From: Hungatella hathewayi
GTDB lineage: Bacteria; Bacillota; Clostridia; Lachnospirales; Lachnospiraceae
Direction: 5' to 3'
NCBI GenBank assembly: GCA_025149285.1
Contig: CP102274.1
Span: 938,501-1,002,500 of the forward strand
DNA length: 64,000 nt
Shown here: one piece after another, positions 41,214 through 50,837 of the stretch
How the letters are laid out: each line of letters starts with the position of its first letter
How positions within the stretch are numbered: position 1 is the stretch's first letter
Translations under genes and position numbers: made by a program
The notes under the pieces: model-generated
The model's database searches: none
The model's input: the letters and a program-made list of their open reading frames with translations, nothing else
What the model was told of the DNA's origin: nothing

Positions 41214-42593
41214 ATGGAACCAAATAAGGGAAAAGAGAATGAACTGGGTACCGAGAGTGTAGGGAAGCTGCTTTTCCGGCTGTCTATGCCCGCCATCGCG
41301 GCACAGGTGATCAATGTGATGTACAACATGGTTGACCGCATGTATATCGGTCATATTCCTGGAGTCGGGGCGGCCGCGCTGACAGGGGTCGGCGTTACGA
41401 TGCCGGTCATCATGGCGATCACTGCATTTGCCTATTTTATCAGCATGGGAGGCGCGCCGCGTTCCTCCATCATGCTGGGCAGAAACGAGAAGGACAAGGC
41501 GGAAAAGATCCTTGGAAACTGTACGACGATGCTGGTGGTGCTTGCCCTGATTCTCACTGCGGTATTTCTGGTGTTCGGGCGTTCGATTCTGCTGTTGTTC
41601 GGAGCCAGTGAAAATACGATCGGATATGCCTGGGATTACATGAAGATTTATGCTCTGGGTACCATCTTTGTGCAGCTGGCACTGGGACTGAATGCGTTTA
41701 TTACCGCTCAGGGCTACGCCAAAACCAGTATGTATACGGTGCTGATCGGCGCTGTCTGCAATATCATCCTGGATCCCATCTTTATATTCGGCCTGAATAT
41801 GGGCGTGAAGGGGGCCGCGCTGGCAACCATCCTTTCCCAGGCGGTCTCCTCTGTCTGGGTGCTGCGTTTCCTCACCTCGGAGAAGAGCTCGCTGCGAATT
41901 AAAAGAAAGGGATTAAAACTGGAGGCAGGCGTTATTCTTCCCTGCATGGCATTGGGTACCTCCCCGTTTATCATGGCATTTACGGAAAGTATTCTGTCTG
42001 TCTGCTTCAATTCTTCCCTGCTTCGCTATGGCGGAGACGTGGCGGTAGGTGCCATGACGATATTGAGCAGCGTCATGCAGTTTTCCATGCTTCCGCTGCA
42101 GGGACTGACACAGGGCTCCCAGCCCATCGTCAGCTTTAACTACGGGGCGGGGAATGCGGAACGAGTGAAAAAGACTTTTAAAATCCTGTTTCTCTGCTGT
42201 ATCGGTTATTCCACGCTGCTGTGGGCGCTCTCCATGTTCTGCCCTCAGATTTTCATCATGATTTTTACCAGCGATGCTGCGCTGACGGAATATACACACT
42301 GGGCGATCCGGATTTACATGGCGGCTTCCCTGATGTTTGGCGCGCAGGTGGCGTGCCAGCAGACCTTTATCGCTCTGGGAAATGCCAAAGTATCCGTATT
42401 TCTGGCACTGCTGCGCAAGGTGTTTTTGCTGATTCCGCTGATTTTCATTCTTCCGCGCTTTGTCGAGAATCAGACCATGGGTGTGTTCTTAGCTGAACCT
42501 GTGGCAGATTTCTGCGCGGTTTGTGTTACAGTCACCATGTTCAGCGTATCTTTTAAAAAGATACTTGCCAGAATGGAAGGAGGAAAAAAATAA
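41214..42593 (+). CDS. MATE-family efflux transporter
   Basis: A 459-residue transporter with about twelve helices in two similar halves. It has LSMPAIAAQVINVMYNMVDRMYIGHI and GLTQGSQPIVSFNYGAGN, characteristic of NorM/DinF-like MATE pumps. It exports drugs or metabolites using an ion gradient; the substrate is unknown. Its stop overlaps the next start by 1 nt. Confidence 0.93.
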   Translation: MEPNKGKENELGTESVGKLLFRLSMPAIAAQVINVMYNMVDRMYIGHIPGVGAAALTGVGVTMPVIMAITAFAYFISMGGAPRSSIMLGRNEKDKAEKILGNCTTMLVVLALILTAVFLVFGRSILLLFGASENTIGYAWDYMKIYALGTIFVQLALGLNAFITAQGYAKTSMYTVLIGAVCNIILDPIFIFGLNMGVKGAALATILSQAVSSVWVLRFLTSEKSSLRIKRKGLKLEAGVILPCMALGTSPFIMAFTESILSVCFNSSLLRYGGDVAVGAMTILSSVMQFSMLPLQGLTQGSQPIVSFNYGAGNAERVKKTFKILFLCCIGYSTLLWALSMFCPQIFIMIFTSDAALTEYTHWAIRIYMAASLMFGAQVACQQTFIALGNAKVSVFLALLRKVFLLIPLIFILPRFVENQTMGVFLAEPVADFCAVCVTVTMFSVSFKKILARMEGGKK

Positions 42594-43657
42594 TGAGTAT
42601 GTCAGTTAAAGAGGCGGAGAAACTATTTGAAAAGCTTCCAAAGGCAGAGCTGGGATTCTTTCCGACACCGTTTTACCGGCTGGACCGCCTTTCGAAGGAA
42701 CTGGGAGTGAATCTTTATATAAAACGCGACGATTTCACCGGTATGAATCTGTTTGGCGGAAATAAGGTGCGCAAGCTTCAGTATCTGATGGGGGCTGCCA
42801 TGAGCTGCGGCTGTGAATACGTCTTTACCTTTGGGGCGACCCAGTCGAACCACGCCATGCAGACGGCAGCCGCATGCCGGCGCTGTGGCTTAAAGCCGGT
42901 GCTGTATCTGGTTGCCATTGTGAAGCCGGACGAGGACGATTTAAGGGCCAATCTGCTTCTGGACCGCATCCTGGATGCGGAGGTCCATATCGTGGAGATT
43001 CTGGAGGGAGAGACGGAGGAGGAAGCGGAAGAACGCGCAGTTATTCTTGCGAGGGAACACATGGCCCGTCTGAATAAAGAAGCAGGCCGGTGTATCTGCT
43101 ATGAGGTCCCTATGGGCGGAGCCAGTCCGGTGGGGTCCGTGGGATTCATCGAGGGCTATGTGGAGCTGGAGAAACAGCTGTCCGCTATGGGCCTCCGGGC
43201 TGATTACGTCTTCCATGCCACCGGAACCGGCGGAACCATGGCGGGGCTGGCCGCGGGACGAAATCTGGTCGGTTCAGGGACTGAGATTATCTCCATCAAT
43301 GTCAGCGCGAAAGATCCGGAGTATCCAAACCGGACGGCCGCACTGGCCAATGAGAGCTTAAAGCTGATTGGAGCCGGAATCACGGTGGAAGCGGAGCGGG
43401 ATATCCATACTGATTTAAATTATTATCTGCCCGGCTATGAGATCCCCAACGAGGCGGCATCCGAAGCGATTAAGCTGCTGGCGGAGAAGGAAGGGCTTCT
43501 TACTGATCCGGTCTATACGGGAAAGGCCTTTGCCGGCATGCTGGATTACATCAGGACCGGAAAGGTTCCGGCCGGAAGCAGTGTGGTGTTCTGGCATACG
43601 GGCGGGGCTACCGCGTTATTTGCGGAGAAGGAGATACTTGGAGACTTGTTTGAGTAA
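42593..43657 (+). CDS. PLP-dependent D-cysteine desulfhydrase / ACC-deaminase family enzyme
   Basis: A 354-residue pyridoxal-phosphate enzyme. It has FFPTPFYRLDRLSKELG, the cofactor lysine in FGGNKVRKLQYL, the TFGATQSNHAMQTAAAC substrate loop and ATGTGGTMAGLAAG for the phosphate. These fit DcyD, which degrades D-cysteine to pyruvate, sulfide and ammonia. It is the third gene of the MarR operon, which hints that the efflux pump may handle a related amino acid. A terminator follows. Confidence 0.88.
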   Translation: MSMSVKEAEKLFEKLPKAELGFFPTPFYRLDRLSKELGVNLYIKRDDFTGMNLFGGNKVRKLQYLMGAAMSCGCEYVFTFGATQSNHAMQTAAACRRCGLKPVLYLVAIVKPDEDDLRANLLLDRILDAEVHIVEILEGETEEEAEERAVILAREHMARLNKEAGRCICYEVPMGGASPVGSVGFIEGYVELEKQLSAMGLRADYVFHATGTGGTMAGLAAGRNLVGSGTEIISINVSAKDPEYPNRTAALANESLKLIGAGITVEAERDIHTDLNYYLPGYEIPNEAASEAIKLLAEKEGLLTDPVYTGKAFAGMLDYIRTGKVPAGSSVVFWHTGGATALFAEKEILGDLFE

Positions 43658-43699
43658 AAAAGGAGTACTGCGCACATGATTTGCCGCAGTACTCCTTTT
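43657..43699. terminator. bidirectional terminator between convergent genes
   Basis: AAAAGGAGTACTGCG and its exact complement (43685-43699) form a 15-bp stem with a 12-nt loop. A on one side and T on the other allow termination in both directions, serving the genes ending at 43657 and 43711. Confidence 0.9.
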
Positions 43700-43710
43700 G
43701 CCATTCACTT

Positions 43711-44442
43711 CTAAATCCATCCTCCATCCAGTCCAATGATCTGCCCGGTCAGATAGGAGTTCTTATATCCCAGGTGGTAGACCAGATCGGCGACCTCCTC
43801 CGCCTGCCCAAGGCGTCCGGCGGGAATCTCTTCGATCAGGGCGATGAGTTCGTCCTCCTCCAGGAAACGGTTCATCTCCGTATCGATGGCGCCGCACGCA
43901 ACCGCGTTTACCTGGACGTTGCTGGGAGCCAGTTCCTTGGCCAGCGCCTTGGTAAATGCATTGATTCCGCCCTTCGTCGCCGAGTATGCGACTTCACAGG
44001 AAGCGCCGGAGACGCCCCATACGGAGGAAATGTTGATGATCTTCCCCTGCTTCTTCTCCACCATACCGGGAACGGCCAGTTTGCAGCAGTTGAAGACCGA
44101 GGTTAAATTGGTCCGTATGATCCGGTCCCAGGATTCCGTGCTCATGTCCTGTAAGAGGCCGATATAGGAAATCCCCGCGTTGTTTACCAGGACGTCAAGC
44201 GTTCCAAACTGCTTCCGGATCTGGTCGAACAGAATCCGGCACTGTTCCATGTCGCCCATATCGCCCATGTAGGCGAGGCAGGAAATCTGATACGTTTCCA
44301 GCTCTTTTTTGGTCTGCAGGAGCCTCTCCTCGCTGTGAAGGCAGTTGATTACCACATTATATCCTTTTTTTGCAAATTTTACCGCAATGGCTTTTCCGAT
44401 TCCTCTGGAAGCGCCCGTAACCAGCACTGTTTTTTTTGCCAT
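43711..44442 (-). CDS. short-chain dehydrogenase, EF-P 5-aminopentanone reductase (YmfI)-like
   Basis: A 243-residue SDR enzyme. It has the cofactor motif TGASRGIGKA, NNAG, and the catalytic Ser in ISSVWG with YSATKGG (Tyr and Lys). It resembles FabG but is closest in my reading to YmfI, which reduces a modified lysine on elongation factor P. A general 3-ketoacyl reductase is the alternative. ATG 44442 lies behind AAAGGG; GTG 44451 overlaps the ribosome site. It is a single gene. Confidence 0.83.
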   Translation of the reverse strand: MAKKTVLVTGASRGIGKAIAVKFAKKGYNVVINCLHSEERLLQTKKELETYQISCLAYMGDMGDMEQCRILFDQIRKQFGTLDVLVNNAGISYIGLLQDMSTESWDRIIRTNLTSVFNCCKLAVPGMVEKKQGKIINISSVWGVSGASCEVAYSATKGGINAFTKALAKELAPSNVQVNAVACGAIDTEMNRFLEEDELIALIEEIPAGRLGQAEEVADLVYHLGYKNSYLTGQIIGLDGGWI

Positions 44443-44577
44443 GAATCTCACCCTTTCTTTTCATCCTGGTAAGCCGGATCGATCCCGTCTTCCGTCACTT
44501 CTATTTTACCAAAGGTAATTTTTTAATTCAATAGGATTCGGTTATCAACTCCGGTGACTTTGTCACAAAAGAAAGCA

Positions 44578-44607
44578 TTGCATACTTGGAAGAGAGTGCG
44601 ATATAAT
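44578..44607 (+). promoter_or_regulatory. promoter of trxB
   Basis: TTGCAT (44578-44583), 18-bp spacer, perfect TATAAT (44602-44607). A palindrome, GTGAC-TTT-GTCAC (44554-44566), lies just upstream and could be an activator or repressor site. Nothing else was seen in 44443-44710. Confidence 0.65.
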
Positions 44608-44710
44608 GAGACTATGAATTATTTCATGACAAATAAAATATTCCAGGCGGCCGGAATCGGGTGATTGCGTGCCGCGGAGGAAGAATTGATACAGGAAGGA
44701 TGGAAATCAG

Positions 44711-45631
44711 ATGGAAAAGATTTACGATGTGGTAATTATCGGTTCAGGTCCGGCAGGACTTACGGCGGCAATCTATGCCAAACGTGCGGAACTGGAGACC
44801 GTTGTCATTGAAAAGGAGATCGCCAGCGGCGGTCAGGTGCTCAACACGTATGAGGTAGATAACTATCCGGGACTTCCGGGAATCAACGGATACGATCTGG
44901 GAATGAAGTTCCGGGAACACGCGGATAAGCTGGGAGCAGAGTTCGTGACCGACGATGTGGTGCGCGTGGAGAAGGCAGACGGCCTCTTTACCGTAACCTG
45001 CGAAGAGGAGAGCTATACGGCGAAGACTGTCATTATATCGACCGGCGCCAGCCACAGGAAGCTGGCAGTGCCGGGTGAGGAGGAACTGACCGGTATGGGC
45101 GTGTCCTACTGCGCTACCTGCGACGGGGCATTTTTCCGCAACCGCGTGACTGCTGTGACAGGAGGCGGGGATGTGGCCATCGAGGATGCGATCTTCCTTT
45201 CCAGAATGTGCAAAAAGGTGTATCTGATTCACCGCAGAGACGAACTGCGCGGTGCCAGGACTCTGCAGACCCAGCTGTTTTCCCTGGATAACGTGGAAGT
45301 TCTGTGGGATACGGTTGTGGAGAAGATTAACGGCAAAGACCAGGTGGAGTCTGTCACGCTTAAGAATGTCAAAACCGAGGAATCTAAGGAACTTCCGGTA
45401 GACGGTGTGTTCATTGCGGTGGGAATCAATCCCCAGAGCAGTGCGTTCGACGGCCTTGTGGAGATGGATCACGGATACATTCAGGCGGGAGAGGACTGTG
45501 AGACATCTGTTCCCGGTATTTTCGCGGCAGGAGATGTGAGAACGAAACAGTTAAGGCAGGTATCCACAGCTGTGGCGGATGGAGCGAACGCCATCACCAG
45601 CGTGGAGCGTTACCTTACCGCTAATTTTTAA
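44711..45631 (+). CDS. trxB: thioredoxin reductase
   Basis: A 306-residue FAD/NADPH enzyme keeping thioredoxin reduced. It has the FAD motif IIGSGPAGLTAAIYAKRA, the redox pair in CATCDGAFF, NADPH motif GGGDVAIEDA and the C-terminal GIFAAGDVRTKQLRQVSTA. The start follows AGGAAGG. Single gene, with a very strong terminator after it. Confidence 0.96.
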   Translation: MEKIYDVVIIGSGPAGLTAAIYAKRAELETVVIEKEIASGGQVLNTYEVDNYPGLPGINGYDLGMKFREHADKLGAEFVTDDVVRVEKADGLFTVTCEEESYTAKTVIISTGASHRKLAVPGEEELTGMGVSYCATCDGAFFRNRVTAVTGGGDVAIEDAIFLSRMCKKVYLIHRRDELRGARTLQTQLFSLDNVEVLWDTVVEKINGKDQVESVTLKNVKTEESKELPVDGVFIAVGINPQSSAFDGLVEMDHGYIQAGEDCETSVPGIFAAGDVRTKQLRQVSTAVADGANAITSVERYLTANF

Positions 45632-45633
45632 AT

Positions 45634-45693
45634 AACAGAAAAGGCGGCCGCACCGGTGATGGTTCGATCACTGGTGCGGCCGCCTTTTCTGTT
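45634..45693. terminator. bidirectional terminator between trxB and hpf
   Basis: Two 27-base arms (45634-45660 and 45667-45693) match at 26 of 27 positions around a 6-nt loop, with AAAA and TTTT toward the ends. The stem contains GGCGGCCGCACC. Confidence 0.92.
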
Positions 45694-45716
45694 TCCTGCT
45701 TTTATCTTATCTTCGA

Positions 45717-46244
45717 TCAGAACTCCGGCTCAATCAGTCCGTATGTTCCGCCTTTTCTCTTATAAACCACGTTTACCTCTTCTGTATCTGCATTTAAGAA
45801 TACGTAGAAGTTGTGTCCGAGAAGCTCCATCTGTACGCAGGCTTCCTCTGGATCCATGGGTTTCACTGCAAATTTTTTGGATTTAACAATCTGGATTTCT
45901 TCCTCTGCGGAAGCGTCTTCCTGTAAGAAGGCTTCTGAGAAGGAAGGTGCGGATTGTTTCTTATCAATCAGCTTGTTCTTATATTTTTTTAACTGACGTT
46001 CCAGGATCTCTTCTACTAGATCGATGGAAACGTACATATCACTGCTTGATTCTTCTGCTCTGATTATATGTCCTTTCACCGGAATTGTTACTTCAATTTT
46101 CTGAATATCTTTCTGTACGCTGAGTCTTACTACAGCTTCTGTCGCGGGTGCGAAGAAACGGTCCAGTTTACCTAGCTTGTCCTCAACTGCTTCGCGCAGC
46201 CCCTGTGTTACCTCAATATTTCTTCCTGTAATTGTAAAACGCAT
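45717..46244 (-). CDS. hpf: ribosome hibernation-promoting factor, long form
   Basis: A 175-residue long HPF that pairs 70S ribosomes into 100S dimers in resting cells. The N-terminal domain (1-100) begins MRFTITGRNIEVTQGLREAVEDK and binds the decoding centre. The C-terminal dimerisation domain (about 120-175) has KSKKFAVKPMDPEEACVQMELLGHNFYVFLN. The start follows AAGGAGC. Single gene. It is transcribed away from the DnaA/Spo0A-box region, which is its upstream side. Confidence 0.95.
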   Translation of the reverse strand: MRFTITGRNIEVTQGLREAVEDKLGKLDRFFAPATEAVVRLSVQKDIQKIEVTIPVKGHIIRAEESSSDMYVSIDLVEEILERQLKKYKNKLIDKKQSAPSFSEAFLQEDASAEEEIQIVKSKKFAVKPMDPEEACVQMELLGHNFYVFLNADTEEVNVVYKRKGGTYGLIEPEF

Positions 46245-46897
46245 AAGTCTTCAGCTCCTTTTTCTTGAGATGTTATCAGTATACCATATTTATTTGAAAA
46301 ATTCAATTATGTTACGAAAATATCAAGACAATTAATCTAAATTTTTTGTAAAATGTTTCTACTTATATATGCCCCAAATATTGAAAAACTATATATTGGG
46401 GTCTGAAAAAGTCAAGGGGAAAATTGTATTTTTTGTCGAAATAAGTAAGTTTATGACAAGTACACAAAAAGAAAAGGGGAAAATCATGTCTGGTGGAAAA
46501 AGGAGATTTCTGGCGAAAAGATGTGGATAATGTGGATAACTCGGTGTATAAGTAGTTTTTGCCTTAAATATTGGGTTTGTTGGTGGGGATAAAAATGGGG
46601 GAAATGTGCACAGGAAAATGTGGATAATGTGGATAAGTGGAAAATCGAACAGATTTTTTGTGCAACTTGCCAGGTTTACCATAATGTACAAGGATTTTGT
46701 CGAATTGTGGTGTCCTCATGACGGGGGAAGGGCAGGAGCCAGGGAGGTCTCTGGGGCACCGGACAGGGAGCAGACTGTAACAGAACTATTAGCAGAATGT
46801 TAATTTTTTATGAATTCATTGAATTAAAAATGAGTTAGTGCTACAATATACAGGATTATACTGTGTTTATTTAGTAAGAAGAGTAGGAGAATGAATC
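46245..46897. other. 653-bp gene-free region with DnaA boxes and Spo0A boxes
   Basis: There is no credible gene. TGTGGATAA, the complement of the DnaA box TTATCCACA, occurs four times: 46522-46530, 46531-46539, 46619-46627 and 46628-46636. They form two abutting pairs 97 bp apart, all in one direction. A near match (TGGGGATAA) lies at 46584-46592. TTTTGTCGAA, containing the Spo0A box, occurs at 46431-46440 and 46695-46704, one on each side. The left part is AT-rich. The secA promoter lies at the right end. Confidence 0.75.
46819..46847 (+). promoter_or_regulatory. promoter of secA
   Basis: TTGAAT (46819-46824), 17-bp spacer, TACAAT (46842-46847), about 50 bp before the secA start. Confidence 0.65.
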
Positions 46898-49468
46898 ATG
46901 AACCTCGTTCAAAAGGTATTTGGAACTCATAGTGAAAGAGAATTAAAGTTAATCAATCCGATTGTAGATAAGATAGAGGCACTCCGTCCGAAGATGATCG
47001 CACTGACGGATGAGGAACTGAGGGATAACACCAGACTTTTCAAAGAAAGGCTGGCGGCAGGTGAGACCCTTGATGATATTTTGCCGGAGGCATATGCAAC
47101 GGTTCGAGAGGCGGCAAGACGAGTCCTGGATATGGAACACTTCCGAGTACAGTTAATCGGCGGCATCGTACTCCATCAGGGACGTATTGCCGAGATGAGA
47201 ACAGGTGAAGGTAAGACTCTGGTATCGACCTGCCCGGCTTATTTAAACGCACTGGCCGGAAAAGGCGTGCAGATCGTTACGGTCAACGACTACCTGGCAA
47301 AGCGTGATGCGGAGTGGATGGGAAGAGTTCATGAATTCCTCGGACTGAAGGTCGGCGTAGTATTAAACTCCATGACCTCTGATGAGAGGCGTGAAGCATA
47401 TAACTGTGATATTACCTATGTGACAAACAACGAGCTTGGATTTGACTACTTGAGAGATAACATGGCCATCTATAAAGAACAGATGGTATTAAGAGAACTT
47501 GATTACGCGATCATCGATGAGGTTGACTCCGTATTGATCGATGAGGCGAGAACACCGCTTATTATTTCCGGACAGAGCGGAAAGTCGACGAAGCTTTATG
47601 AGGTCTGCGATATTCTGGCCCGCCAGTTGGAGCGCGGCGAGGCATCCGGAGAATTCTCCAAGATGGCGGCCATCATGGGCGAGGAGATTGAAGAGACGGG
47701 AGATTTTATCGTCGATGAGAAGGACAAGGTTGTCAACTTAACCGAACAGGGTGTGGACAAGGTTGAACAATTCTTCCACATTGAGAACTTATCCGATCCG
47801 GAAAATCTGGAGATTCAGCACAACATCATTCTGGCTCTCCGTGCCAACTATCTGATGTTCCGTGATAAGGATTACGTGGTAAAGGATGATGAGGTTCTGA
47901 TCGTTGATGAGTTTACAGGTCGTATTATGCCCGGCAGACGGTATTCCGACGGTCTGCATCAGGCCATCGAGGCGAAGGAGCATGTAAACGTCAGAAGAGA
48001 GAGCAAGACGCTTGCAACGATCACGTTCCAGAACTTCTTTAATAAGTATAAAAAGAAATCCGGTATGACCGGTACGGCTCTGACCGAGGAAAAGGAATTC
48101 CGTAATACCTACGGTATGGATGCCATCGAGATTCCGACCAATAAACCGATTGCCCGTATTGATATGGAGGATGCGGTTTATAAGACGAAAAAAGAAAAAT
48201 TCAAAGCAGTCTGTGATGAGGTAGAAGAGGCACATAAGAAGGGACAGCCGGTTCTGGTCGGTACGATCACGATCGAGACCTCCGAGATGTTAAGCGGCAT
48301 GTTAAAACGCCGCGGTATTCCGCACAAAGTCCTGAATGCAAAGTATCATGAGCTGGAGGCCGAGATCGTAGCTGATGCGGGCGTTCACAAAGCAGTTACC
48401 ATTGCGACCAACATGGCCGGCCGTGGTACGGATATCAAGCTGGATGACGAGGCTAAGGCTGCGGGCGGTTTAAAGATCATCGGTACCGAGCGCCATGAGT
48501 CGCGCCGTATTGACAATCAGCTGCGCGGACGTTCCGGACGTCAGGGAGACCCGGGTGTTTCCAGATTCTATATCTCCCTGGAAGACGATTTAATGAGACT
48601 CTTCGGTTCTGAGCGTCTGATGAACATGTTCACGGCGCTGGGCGTTCCGGAGGGCGAGCAGATTGAGCATAAGATGCTTTCCAACGCCATCGAAAAGGCT
48701 CAGATGAAGATAGAGACCAATAACTACGGCATTCGTGAGAACCTGCTTAAGTATGATGAGGTGATGAACGAACAGCGTGAGGTGATCTACGCAGAGCGCC
48801 GGAAAGTATTGGACGGCGACAACATGCGCGACGTAATCTTAAAGATGGTAACTGACATTGTAGAGAATGCGGTCGATTTATCCATTACTGACGAGCAGAT
48901 GCCGGAGGAGTGGGATTTAGGTGAACTGAATACCCTTCTTCTTCCGATCGTTCCGATCAAGCCGGTGGTTCTTCCGGAAGACAAGAAGATTAAGAAGAAC
49001 GAACTGAAGCACATGCTGAAAGAGGAAGCCATCAAGCTTTATGAGACGAAGGAAGCGGAATTCCCGGATGCGGAGCAGATTCGTGAGATCGAGCGTGTCA
49101 TCTTATTAAAGGTCATCGACAACAAGTGGATGTCCCATATCGATGATATGGACCAGCTGCGCCAGGGCATCGGCCTGCAGGCCTACGGCCAGAGAGATCC
49201 TCTGGTAGAGTATAAGATGAGCGGTTATCAGATGTTCGATGAGATGACGGCAGCCATCCGCGAAGATACCGTCAGAATCTTAATGCATATCCGCGTGGAG
49301 CAGAAGGTGGAGAGAGAGCCTGCAGCCAAGGTTACAGGAACCAACAAGGACGACAGCGCTGCCAAGGCGCCGGTTAAGAGAAACGAAACCAAGATTTATC
49401 CAAACGATCCGTGTCCATGCGGTTCCGGCAAGAAGTATAAACAGTGCTGCGGCCGTAAGGTGGTATAG
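46898..49468 (+). CDS. secA: preprotein translocase ATPase SecA
   Basis: An 856-residue motor that pushes proteins through SecYEG. It has Walker [11 protein letters not shown], the DEAD-type [19 protein letters not shown], preprotein cross-linking and helical wing domains, [13 protein letters not shown] and the [13 protein letters not shown] motif. It ends with the zinc-binding [14 protein letters not shown]. The start follows TAGGAG. Single gene with its own promoter and terminator. Confidence 0.97.
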   Translation: MNLVQKVFGTHSERELKLINPIVDKIEALRPKMIALTDEELRDNTRLFKERLAAGETLDDILPEAYATVREAARRVLDMEHFRVQLIGGIVLHQGRIAEMRTGEGKTLVSTCPAYLNALAGKGVQIVTVNDYLAKRDAEWMGRVHEFLGLKVGVVLNSMTSDERREAYNCDITYVTNNELGFDYLRDNMAIYKEQMVLRELDYAIIDEVDSVLIDEARTPLIISGQSGKSTKLYEVCDILARQLERGEASGEFSKMAAIMGEEIEETGDFIVDEKDKVVNLTEQGVDKVEQFFHIENLSDPENLEIQHNIILALRANYLMFRDKDYVVKDDEVLIVDEFTGRIMPGRRYSDGLHQAIEAKEHVNVRRESKTLATITFQNFFNKYKKKSGMTGTALTEEKEFRNTYGMDAIEIPTNKPIARIDMEDAVYKTKKEKFKAVCDEVEEAHKKGQPVLVGTITIETSEMLSGMLKRRGIPHKVLNAKYHELEAEIVADAGVHKAVTIATNMAGRGTDIKLDDEAKAAGGLKIIGTERHESRRIDNQLRGRSGRQGDPGVSRFYISLEDDLMRLFGSERLMNMFTALGVPEGEQIEHKMLSNAIEKAQMKIETNNYGIRENLLKYDEVMNEQREVIYAERRKVLDGDNMRDVILKMVTDIVENAVDLSITDEQMPEEWDLGELNTLLLPIVPIKPVVLPEDKKIKKNELKHMLKEEAIKLYETKEAEFPDAEQIREIERVILLKVIDNKWMSHIDDMDQLRQGIGLQAYGQRDPLVEYKMSGYQMFDEMTAAIREDTVRILMHIRVEQKVEREPAAKVTGTNKDDSAAKAPVKRNETKIYPNDPCPCGSGKKYKQCCGRKVV

Positions 49469-49496
49469 GCGTCTGTAGTAATTCTTTTGAATGAAG

Positions 49497-49537
49497 AGGG
49501 TTCAACCGACGAAAGGACACAGGTTGGACCCTTTTTA
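49497..49537 (+). terminator. terminator after secA
   Basis: AGGGTTCAACC (49497-49507) pairs with GGTTGGACCCT (49522-49532, one G-T), followed by TTTTTATA. Confidence 0.85.
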
Positions 49538-49571
49538 TAAATAAATTTAATATAAGAAAGTGGGTGACACA

Positions 49572-50709
49572 GTGGTAGAGTTAGACCAGTACAAATATGA
49601 ATTATCTACGTTTGAAAAACCATTAGTGGAAGTGAGGGATTCACTTTGACTTAGATAATAAGTTAAAGAGGATCGATGAGCTTGACAAATCCATGGAGGA
49701 ACCGGGCTTCTGGGAAGATCCGGAAAAGTCCACGAAGATCGTTCAGCTGGCGAAGAACTTAAAAGACACCGTAAATGGCTATAAGGATCTGGAACAGCAG
49801 TATGAGGACATCGGCGTGATGATCGAGATGGGGAATGAAGAGAACGACCCGTCTGTGGTTCCTGAAGTGGAAGAGATGTTGAAGGAATTTAAAGATAAGC
49901 TGGAAGAGATAAGGATCAATACCCTTCTGTCCGGCGAATACGACAGCGATAACGCCATTTTGAGGCTGAATGCAGGCGCCGGCGGCACCGAGTCCTGTGA
50001 CTGGTGCAGCATGCTTTACCGCATGTACTGCCGCTGGGCTGAGAAGAAGGGATATTCCGTGGAGGTACTGGATTATCTGGATGGTGAGGAGGCCGGAATC
50101 AAGTCGGTCACGATTCAGATCAACGGAGAGAATGCCTTTGGATATTTAAAGTCAGAGAAGGGCGTTCACAGGCTTGTCCGGATTTCCCCGTTTAATGCGG
50201 CCGGCAAGCGCCAGACTTCTTTTGTGTCCTGCGATGTGATGCCGGATATTGAAGAGGATTTGGATGTGGACATCAATGAAGAGGATTTGAGGATCGATAC
50301 GTACCGTTCCAGCGGCGCGGGCGGTCAGCATATCAACAAGACTTCATCCGCTATCCGCATCACTCATCTTCCGACCGGAATCGTGGTGCAGTGTCAGAAT
50401 GAGCGGTCCCAGTTCCAGAATAAGGATAAGGCCATGCAGATGCTGAAGGCGAAGCTGTATATGTTAAAGCAGCAGGAGAATGCGGAGAAGCTGTCCGACA
50501 TCCGCGGAGACGTGACGGAGATCGGCTGGGGCAACCAGATTCGTTCCTACGTCCTGCAGCCTTATACCATGGTAAAGGATCACCGGACCAATGCCGAGAC
50601 CGGCAACGTGAATAGTGTGCTGGACGGTGCTCTGGATCTGTTTATCTACGCCTACTTACGCTGGATCAGCACAGGGGCGAAAGCGAATGACAGTACAGGA
50701 CCAGAGTAA
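49572..50709 (+). CDS. prfB: peptide chain release factor 2 with programmed +1 frameshift
   Basis: RF2 ends translation at UGA and UAA. The reading frame from GTG 49572 runs 25 codons to an in-frame TGA at 49647-49649. The site CTT-TGA-C, with an AGGGA purine stretch at 49635-49639, is the classic RF2 autoregulatory slip site. Reading resumes at GAC 49648 and continues to 50709, giving 378 residues. The second frame begins DLDNKLKRID, as expected for RF2. The SPF tripeptide that reads the stop codon lies in VRISPFNAAG and the catalytic GGQ in SSGAGGQHINK. The GTG start has only a weak ribosome site. This is a normal gene, not a broken one. Confidence 0.93.
49635..49650 (+). promoter_or_regulatory. 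RF2 programmed frameshift site
   Basis: An AGGGA internal ribosome-pairing stretch, then CTT-TGA-C. When RF2 is scarce, ribosomes slip +1 at CTT and make full-length RF2. The purine stretch is 4-5 nt from CTT and shorter than in E. coli. Confidence 0.9.
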
Positions 50710-50750
50710 ATCCGGAAAACAGGCATTTCTAAAATTTTTATAAAAAATAG

Positions 50751-50779
50751 TTGCATACCCTGCATAAATATGATAATAT
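50751..50779 (+). promoter_or_regulatory. promoter of the ACT-hom-lysC operon
   Basis: TTGCAT (50751-50756), 17-bp spacer, TAATAT (50774-50779). The -10 lies within the 5' arm of the hairpin at 50775-50832. Confidence 0.65.
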
Positions 50780-50837
50780 CTTCCCTATGAGCACAGATGT
50801 ATTTCTATTGCGGACACAGAAGGGAAGATATTTTTTT
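50775..50837 (+). terminator. terminator-like hairpin abutting the ACT gene start
   Basis: AATATCTTCCCT (50775-50786) pairs exactly with AGGGAAGATATT (50821-50832), followed directly by T residues up to the ATG at 50838. It would stop read-through from prfB, whereas RNA begun at the overlapping promoter lacks most of the 5' arm and escapes. Confidence 0.7.

Noticed and set aside
46389..46691. Minus-strand 100-codon frame over the DnaA-box region
   Set aside because: Its repeated Pro-His-Tyr pattern is just the translation of the tandem boxes; no ribosome site.
46245..46897. Chromosomal origin of replication
   Set aside because: DnaA boxes are present, but there is no dnaA, dnaN or rpmH nearby and the flanking genes are hpf and secA; a titration or regulatory locus is more likely.
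49647..49649. In-frame stop early in prfB suggesting a pseudogene
   Set aside because: The CTT-TGA-C context and intact downstream frame match the programmed RF2 frameshift.
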